Shown here piece after piece: positions 23,429 through 28,458 of a stretch of 28,458 nt of DNA (position 1 is the first letter of the stretch; each line of letters begins with the position of its first letter). The notes beneath the pieces are model-generated. The model saw nothing but the letters and a program-made list of their open reading frames with translations, had not been told where the DNA came from and did not search any database. Source of the DNA: CBFIDE01 sp965661265 (GTDB lineage: Bacteria; Bacteroidota; Bacteroidia; Flavobacteriales; Schleiferiaceae); assembly GCA_965661265.1 (NCBI GenBank), contig CBFIDE010000024.1, positions 1 through 28,458 of the forward strand, written 5' to 3'. The translations under genes were made by a program, and so were the position numbers.

Positions 23429-23965
23429 ATGAAAAAATTACTATTAGTATTATGCATCAGCCTAAGTGTTAGCCTTCAAGCTCAAAAATTAAGCACGAGA
23501 ACGGGAGAAGTTTCTTTTTTCTCTGCCGCAGCAGTTGAAAATATTGAAGCTAAGAATACCGCTGTTTCTAGCTTAATAAACCTGGCAGATGGGGAATTTG
23601 CTTTCCTTTTAGCTATTAAAAGTTTCAATTTTGAAAAGGCCTTAATGCAAGAGCATTTCAATGAAAACTATATGGAGAGCGACATTTATCCGAAGGCCAT
23701 ATTCAAAGGTAGTATTGTAGAATTCAATCAAGATAATTTTACTAAGGATGGATCCTATGAGTTGATTATGAAAGGCAATATGACCATTCATGGGGTAAGC
23801 AAAGATGTCAGCTATCCCGTTAATGTCAACGTAAAAGACGGAAAAGTTAGTTTAACTGCTAATTTTAAGGTTAAGCCTGCGGACTATAAGGTTGAAATCC
23901 CAAGTTCTAAAAAAGATAACATCTCAGATGTATTAGAAATAACTGTAAAGTTTGATTATGACTAA
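23429..23965 (+). CDS. YceI family periplasmic protein
   Basis: A 178-residue secreted protein from ATG 23429, with signal MKKLLLVLCISLSVSLQAQ. A start at 23399 inside the previous gene would put ten charged or hydrophobic residues ahead of the signal and is disfavoured. The mature part is a YceI-type lipocalin-like barrel. Blocks include TRTGEVSFFSAAAVENIEAK, IKSFNFEKALMQEHFNENYM, SDIYPKAIFKG, NMTIHGVSKDVSYPV and a C-terminal VLEITVKFDYD. YceI proteins hold isoprenoid or other long apolar ligands in the periplasm. It lies 10 nt after the cytochrome-like gene and overlaps the DUF5777 gene by 8 nt, so the three are probably co-translated. Confidence 0.92.
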   Translation: MKKLLLVLCISLSVSLQAQKLSTRTGEVSFFSAAAVENIEAKNTAVSSLINLADGEFAFLLAIKSFNFEKALMQEHFNENYMESDIYPKAIFKGSIVEFNQDNFTKDGSYELIMKGNMTIHGVSKDVSYPVNVNVKDGKVSLTANFKVKPADYKVEIPSSKKDNISDVLEITVKFDYD

Positions 23966-24872
23966 GAATTCTATATTCTATATATTCCTACTATCATTTT
24001 TCTCAATTAGGCTGTCTGCTCAAGACTTATTAAATGAGCTGGAAGAAATGAACGGGGCAGAAACTGAATATGCTTTTGCAACTTTTAAAGGAACAAAAGT
24101 TGTTAATCTGCAGTCAGTGGAACTGCCTGGAAAAGGAGACCTTCAGTATTCAATACTTCACAGATTTGGAGCATTTAATCAAGATTTCTTTTACAATTTC
24201 TTTGGATTGGATAATGCTCAAATAAGAATGACTTTAGATTATAGCCCTACCGATTGGCTTAATCTAGGTCTAGGTCATTCATCTTTCCAAAAAGTATATG
24301 ATGCTTATGGAAAAGTAAGACTTCTAAGGCAATCAAAAGGAGAGATTGAAATGCCGGTCTCAATGGTTTTTTACTCTGGGATTTTTATTGATGGTATAAG
24401 GTTTCAAGAAGATCTATCTTATGAATTCACTGATAGAATTGCTTATACCTCCGAATTAATTATTGCCAGAAAGTTCAATTCCAATTTTAGCGCTGAAATT
24501 GTTCCTACTTACACTCATTTCAATTTTGTTGAGGATGCTGATTGGTCAAATGATATATTTGCAGTTGGTTTAGCAGCCAGATATAAAATAAGTAAAATGC
24601 ATGCCATTAGCTTTGAGTATGTTCACCAATTAAATCCGAATGAATATTTGGATAGTGAAACAAATGAAATGACAGCTTTCAACAATGCTCTTTCAATTGG
24701 TTTTGATATTGAAACAGGTGGTCATGTATTTCAACTATTTTTGACAAACTCAAGAGGTACAAGTGAGCCAAATGTATTTGCAGAAACTCCAGGTAGCTGG
24801 TTAGATGGAGATATTCATTTTGGCTTCAATATTTCGAGGGTATTTACAGTAAAAAAACCTAAAACAGAATAG
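23958..24872 (+). CDS. DUF5777 outer-membrane beta-barrel protein
   Basis: A 304-residue protein from ATG 23958, with signal MTKNSIFYIFLLSFFSIRLSAQ. The mature part has the alternating pattern of an outer-membrane beta-barrel: VELPGKGDLQYSILHRFGAF, MTLDYSPTDWLNLGLGHSS, AVGLAARYKISKMHAISFEY, then NNALSIGFDIETGGHVFQLF and the final DGDIHFGFNISRVFTV. It matches the DUF5777 family, found in Bacteroidota next to YceI and small cytochrome genes. Function is not established. It overlaps the YceI stop by 8 nt and ends 3 nt before lhgO. The TTG at 23952 gives a start two codons earlier and is less likely. Confidence 0.87.
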   Translation: MTKNSIFYIFLLSFFSIRLSAQDLLNELEEMNGAETEYAFATFKGTKVVNLQSVELPGKGDLQYSILHRFGAFNQDFFYNFFGLDNAQIRMTLDYSPTDWLNLGLGHSSFQKVYDAYGKVRLLRQSKGEIEMPVSMVFYSGIFIDGIRFQEDLSYEFTDRIAYTSELIIARKFNSNFSAEIVPTYTHFNFVEDADWSNDIFAVGLAARYKISKMHAISFEYVHQLNPNEYLDSETNEMTAFNNALSIGFDIETGGHVFQLFLTNSRGTSEPNVFAETPGSWLDGDIHFGFNISRVFTVKKPKTE

Positions 24873-24875
24873 TTT

Positions 24876-26087
24876 TTGAAAGAATATGATTTTGCAGTAA
24901 TTGGTGGGGGGATAGTCGGTATAGCTACTGCTTATAAATTACAATTGAAGTATCCAAAAAAGTCAATTGTAATTCTAGAAAAGGAAAATAAATTAGGCGC
25001 GCATCAAACCGGAAGAAATTCAGGTGTAATCCACAGCGGAATCTATTACAAACCTGGCTCTTTCAAGGCCTTAAATTGTATTGACGGTCGCAAGCAGTTA
25101 GTAAAATTTGCTAAAGAGAATAATGTAGATCATGATGTTTGTGGTAAAATTATTTTAGCAACAGATGAGTCTGAAGTAGCCCAATTGGAAAGAATTTTTC
25201 AAAGAGGGCTTGAAAATGAAATCGAAGATATCAGACTTATTGATCCAGATGAAATTGCTAAAATTGAGCCTCATGTAAAAGGAGTAAAGGCGATTTGGGT
25301 TCCGGTTACTGGAATTATCAATTACGTTCAAATGTCTGAAAGAATGGCTGAGCTTACACTCGCATTAAACTCTGAAAGTAAGTTGGAGCTCGGCGCTGAA
25401 TATTATTCTAGCTCTGTAAAAGAAGATCATAGAATTATTCATACTTCAAAAGGAGATTACACAGTAAAGAGAGCATTCTATTGCGCTGGTTTGCAATCAG
25501 ATAGACTAGCAAAAAAGGAAGGCAATAAATTAGATATGCAAATAGTAGGCTTTAGAGGAGACTACTATGAACTATCTGAAAAAGGAAAACATAAGGTTAA
25601 AAACCTAATCTACCCAGTTCCAGATCCAGACTTCCCATTTTTAGGAGTGCATTTTACAAGAATGATTGACAGCTCTGTTGAATGTGGTCCAAACGCTGTG
25701 TTTTCTTTTAAAAGAGAAGGCTATAGCAGGACAGCATTTAGCTTAAAAGATAGTTTGCAAGCACTAACATTTGCAGGTACTTGGAAGTTATTCTCAAAAC
25801 ACTACAAACAAGGATTGGAAGAATATAAAAGAGCGTTCTCCAAAGCTTTATTCCTAAAGGCTTTACAAAAGATGATTCCTAGTTTAGAAATGGAGGATAT
25901 TGTTCCTGCTAGATCAGGAGTTAGAGCTCAAGCATTAATGAAGAATGGTGCTTTAGTAGATGACTTTCTTATTGAATATGGTCAAAACAGTATTCATGTT
26001 TTAAATGCCCCTTCACCTGCAGCAACTTCATGTCTTAGTATCGCTGATAGAATTGTGAATATGGCTGAGGAAAATCTTAATCTTTAA
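24876..26087 (+). CDS. lhgO: L-2-hydroxyglutarate oxidase
   Basis: An FAD enzyme that oxidises L-2-hydroxyglutarate to 2-oxoglutarate, passing electrons to oxygen or the quinone pool. The 403-residue product starts with the dinucleotide fold KEYDFAVIGGGIVGIATAY and the following acidic VILEKE. It then has HQTGRNSGVIHSGIYYKPGS, the family signature, plus VPVTGIINY, FRGDYYEL and a C-terminal VPARSGVRAQAL and APSPAATSCLSIA flavin-binding region. The start is TTG at 24876: an in-frame TAG lies 3 nt upstream and the next ATG falls after these motifs, so no other start fits. It sits 3 nt behind DUF5777 and is probably co-transcribed. Convergent end shares TTAA with the secreted-protein gene. Confidence 0.93.
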   Translation: MKEYDFAVIGGGIVGIATAYKLQLKYPKKSIVILEKENKLGAHQTGRNSGVIHSGIYYKPGSFKALNCIDGRKQLVKFAKENNVDHDVCGKIILATDESEVAQLERIFQRGLENEIEDIRLIDPDEIAKIEPHVKGVKAIWVPVTGIINYVQMSERMAELTLALNSESKLELGAEYYSSSVKEDHRIIHTSKGDYTVKRAFYCAGLQSDRLAKKEGNKLDMQIVGFRGDYYELSEKGKHKVKNLIYPVPDPDFPFLGVHFTRMIDSSVECGPNAVFSFKREGYSRTAFSLKDSLQALTFAGTWKLFSKHYKQGLEEYKRAFSKALFLKALQKMIPSLEMEDIVPARSGVRAQALMKNGALVDDFLIEYGQNSIHVLNAPSPAATSCLSIADRIVNMAEENLNL

Positions 26088-26950
26088 TAAGAAACAATTT
26101 TAATGGTATAATCTCCCCTATTGGTATTCAACAATGCAATGTGAATGCCTTTAGGAAGGTTTGCTATTTCCCAAGATTGCTTCCTTCCGTTGAGCTTGTG
26201 TTCTGACACTAGCTGACCAGATAAAGAAAGGATTTTTAAGGTAAAATTAGGATCAAAATTTTCTCCTAATTCAATATTCAATCTATTGTCATTTTGGACA
26301 AACTTAATATTCTCCTGTGCAAATTCTTCCAAACTTATAGGAGAACCTTCACCAGCCATAATTGCGCTATCTTCAATAGCCATATAAGCATAATCCTTTA
26401 TGGTTACTGATTTATAATCAGCAGCAAGATCAAGCCTAATCCAACCAAAGTAATCGCGAATAGTATCATTCTCAAAAGCTTGAAATTTGAGACCTAGAAA
26501 GCCATCTGTTACTCCATTTGTAAATTGGCTATTAGGGTAAGTTGAACCTAAAGCTTCAAAGGCTAGATAACCAATATTCTTAGAATCATTAATTCCCTTA
26601 AAAGGCTCCCCACTTCCTACTCTATCCCCTACATTTAGTTTGAATGGGTAATTATAGTTTCCATAATCTAAACCAATAGTTTGATTATTTATAGATCCTC
26701 TTTTACCAATAATAACACCGTTAATATCTGATGTGGTGCTATCAATAATTTGAGTTATTCTGAAGTCAATTATTCCAGAAGTGTCATTATCAATATTAAA
26801 GTCATAAAAGGCACCACTTTTAGATAGTGTAGTGTCCGGAATATCAGTCCATACTACTTGTGCATTCATTGCTTGATTTACTCCAAATACTGCTCCTACA
26901 AGACTTGTATATCGTAAAAACTTTTCTTCCTTTCTATTATTCTTCATCAT
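26084..26950 (-). CDS. Secreted protein with type IX secretion C-terminal domain
   Basis: A 288-residue exported protein. The N-terminus (MMKNNRKEEKFLRYTSLVGA, then VFGVNQAMNAQ) is a long signal peptide ending AQ. The central part, about 33-205, is beta-rich with GFLGLKFQ, DYFGWIRLDLAADYKSVTIK and DYAYMAIEDSAIMAGEG. These elements recur in Bacteroidota secreted proteins of unknown role. The last 80 residues are a type A T9SS sorting domain: IKFVQNDNRLNIELGE, TLKILSLSGQLV and a final YTIKIVSY strand. It is predicted to be released to or anchored at the cell surface, where its ligand is unknown. Two ATGs lie at 26950 and 26947. It starts 33 nt after the sulfotransferase fusion gene on the same strand. 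Confidence 0.85.
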   Translation of the reverse strand: MMKNNRKEEKFLRYTSLVGAVFGVNQAMNAQVVWTDIPDTTLSKSGAFYDFNIDNDTSGIIDFRITQIIDSTTSDINGVIIGKRGSINNQTIGLDYGNYNYPFKLNVGDRVGSGEPFKGINDSKNIGYLAFEALGSTYPNSQFTNGVTDGFLGLKFQAFENDTIRDYFGWIRLDLAADYKSVTIKDYAYMAIEDSAIMAGEGSPISLEEFAQENIKFVQNDNRLNIELGENFDPNFTLKILSLSGQLVSEHKLNGRKQSWEIANLPKGIHIALLNTNRGDYTIKIVSY

Positions 26951-26983
26951 TCACTTTATAATGGCAAAAATCTAAAATTCTAA

Positions 26984-28458
26984 CTAGCCACCCAATTTAT
27001 TTCTTATCAGACTTTTATCAAGCGCTAAGCTAACTTTTATTTGTTCAGCATCTATACCTAAATAATCAGCAATCTTATGCTCGTATTCGGTTTGCCTTTC
27101 GGCGATATCATTAAAAGGCACCACCAAAACTTCCATATTAACTTGGGTACTAATCCACTTTAATAATCTTAATTCTTCCTTTTCCATCTCTAGAGCTCTT
27201 TGGAAAGGAAAGTTTTTAAGCGTTTCCGAACTGGATTGGCTCTTCATTTTCTCCTGACTTAAAATCACTTCTGTTATTGGCCGTTGCATCCAAATAATTT
27301 TATAGTGAAGACTAGGATCTAGATAACGCAAAAGCGGCCCAACAATTTTAATACAAGATTCATCAATACTTTTCAAGAAAGAATTCTCAGTTGGTAAACT
27401 CAGCACCTCAGCAGATTCATAATATCCCCTTGGATTTGATTGATCAGATTCCCTTTGCTGATCATGATAAATGGATAAACCTGACTTCTGAAGCAATTGC
27501 ATCATAAAGCTTGTCCCACTACGTGGAAAACCACTTACAACTACTAAAGCTTTCTTCTTATCCTTTTTTTTCGCAATCAACTTATCTAGCGCTTTTCTTG
27601 CTAATTCATGCTTTGGAGCTTGACCTAAACATATAGTAAAAGCCTTAGTAGCTAAATCAAATTCAGCATTCTCAATCATGATTAATCCCATCATATAATG
27701 AGCTTGAGGCTGAAAAAATAATAGTTCTAAACTCTTATCAATAAGTAACTGCGCTTGATCAAATTTATTTTGCTCCAAATTGACCTGCGCCTTTAGGGTC
27801 AATGCTGCAACATAATTTTCATTCAACTTTAAAGCTTTTTCTGAAAATTCATTGGCCAAAGCTAATTGCCCAAGCTGAAAACAAGTTTGTGCTAATTCAG
27901 TATACAATTGAGGAGATTGTATTCCTGATTCTTCTAGCTTCTTGAAGCCCTTGAGTGCCTCTTTAAATCGGCCTTGAGCCAATAAAAAATTAGCATAAAG
28001 AAACTCTAACTGAGCTTTATCACAATTCTCAGACTGTGCCTCCTTGAAATTGCTTTCAAATAGTTCATACTTCCCTAATTTCAGAAATAAATCCAATTGA
28101 ATAACTCTAATCCGCGGGTCCTTCAAAGACTCTTCTTTAATCTCCTTCAGAGCATCTTTGAATTTATAAGCATCTAATAAGTTTAATATTAGATTATGCT
28201 TCAGCTCATTCTTAACATATTGAATGTTTTCATTGGCCTTTCTATCTATATAGCCTAGTTCTTCAAGATTTTCTAGCTCCGCATCGGAATCCTCAATTAA
28301 TTCACCTCCCTTGAAAGACTTTTCAAAGTCAATAGTATTTTCATAAGTTGGAATAATGCCCGATTCTTTTTTTATTTTAAAAGCATTAAAGAGCACCTTT
28401 CCTTCCATATCACGAGCAATAGGCAATCCGTTTAGATGCAAAATACTTGGGCAGATAT
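26984..28458 (-). CDS. Alkaline-phosphatase-superfamily C-terminus + TPR + sulfotransferase fusion, partial
   Basis: The frame is open to the right edge, so the N-terminus is missing; a TTG at 28441 is not a true start because the conserved phrase ICPSILHLNGLPIARDMEGK runs across it. That phrase, with KVLFNAF and the later LENLEELGYID, matches the C-terminal end of type I phosphodiesterase/alkaline-phosphatase-superfamily domains. Next come about six TPR-like helical pairs (for example FLYANFLLAQGRFKEALKGF and YTELAQTCFQLGQLALANEF). The last 190 residues are a sulfotransferase with the 5'-phosphosulfate loop VVVSGFPRSGTSFM, DQSNPRGYYES and a 3'-phosphate loop MQRPITEVILSQEKM. It would use PAPS as donor; acceptor unknown. 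Confidence 0.82.
   Translation of the reverse strand, partial: ICPSILHLNGLPIARDMEGKVLFNAFKIKKESGIIPTYENTIDFEKSFKGGELIEDSDAELENLEELGYIDRKANENIQYVKNELKHNLILNLLDAYKFKDALKEIKEESLKDPRIRVIQLDLFLKLGKYELFESNFKEAQSENCDKAQLEFLYANFLLAQGRFKEALKGFKKLEESGIQSPQLYTELAQTCFQLGQLALANEFSEKALKLNENYVAALTLKAQVNLEQNKFDQAQLLIDKSLELLFFQPQAHYMMGLIMIENAEFDLATKAFTICLGQAPKHELARKALDKLIAKKKDKKKALVVVSGFPRSGTSFMMQLLQKSGLSIYHDQQRESDQSNPRGYYESAEVLSLPTENSFLKSIDESCIKIVGPLLRYLDPSLHYKIIWMQRPITEVILSQEKMKSQSSSETLKNFPFQRALEMEKEELRLLKWISTQVNMEVLVVPFNDIAERQTEYEHKIADYLGIDAEQIKVSLALDKSLIRNKLGG

Noticed and set aside
1..28458. CRISPR array, tRNA or rRNA genes, insertion sequences, prophage or defence systems
   Set aside because: No spaced direct repeats, cloverleaf, transposase, integrase or terminal inverted repeats were recognised; spacers are short.

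Overview
The window looks like chromosomal DNA of a Bacteroidota member, most likely a gliding or marine Cytophagales-type bacterium. It is AT-rich. It carries Bacteroidota-typical families (DUF5606, DUF5777, a protein with a type IX secretion C-terminal domain, a GldI-like FKBP lipoprotein). Several start sites are preceded by the TAnnTTTG -7 element used by the Bacteroidota primary sigma factor. The genus cannot be told from sequence alone. No rRNA, tRNA, CRISPR array, insertion sequence or phage gene was seen, and no gene-free stretch exceeds 300 bases.

Layout. Positions 1-2142 (minus) form a housekeeping operon read ruvX - def - lipoprotein - DUF5606 - mazG, with mazG cut by the window edge. 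Divergent from it is dapD (2180-2995), split by an in-frame TAG at a position that should be tyrosine. A PhnP-like metallo-hydrolase (minus) and a 477-residue conserved protein of unknown function (plus) follow. Positions 5293-9319 (minus) hold glmM followed by two class V PLP enzymes in one transcription unit. Positions 9486-14727 (plus) hold a TPR protein, a DUF368 membrane protein (candidate undecaprenyl-phosphate translocase), aroE and a DUF349 protein. uvrB follows at 14931-16952.

Downstream of uvrB are the remains of a TPR-LytTR regulator (16970-17595) that has lost its ATG and its middle but keeps its terminator. Facing it is a minus-strand operon (17630-21206): nrnA, a GldI-like FKBP lipoprotein, and two tandem cyclophilin-FKBP fusion isomerases, one a lipoprotein and one without a signal peptide. 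A UMF1-type transporter diverges from nrnA across an 18-bp perfect palindrome. Positions 23041-26087 (plus) hold a small c-type cytochrome-like lipoprotein, a YceI protein, a DUF5777 outer-membrane barrel and lhgO. Two abutting palindromes precede this set. The window ends with a secreted T9SS-type protein and a large partial protein (minus) that joins the C-terminal end of an alkaline-phosphatase-superfamily domain, TPR-like repeats and a sulfotransferase.

Most genes are housekeeping: cell wall precursors (glmM, dapD, DUF368), DNA repair (uvrB, ruvX), protein maturation (def, isomerases) and envelope functions. The most notable points are the split dapD, the decayed TPR-LytTR gene with a 12-bp palindrome at its junction, the phosphatase-TPR-sulfotransferase fusion, the paired two-domain isomerases, the cytochrome/YceI/DUF5777 set with its operator-like palindromes, and three convergent gene pairs that each end inside one shared TTAA.
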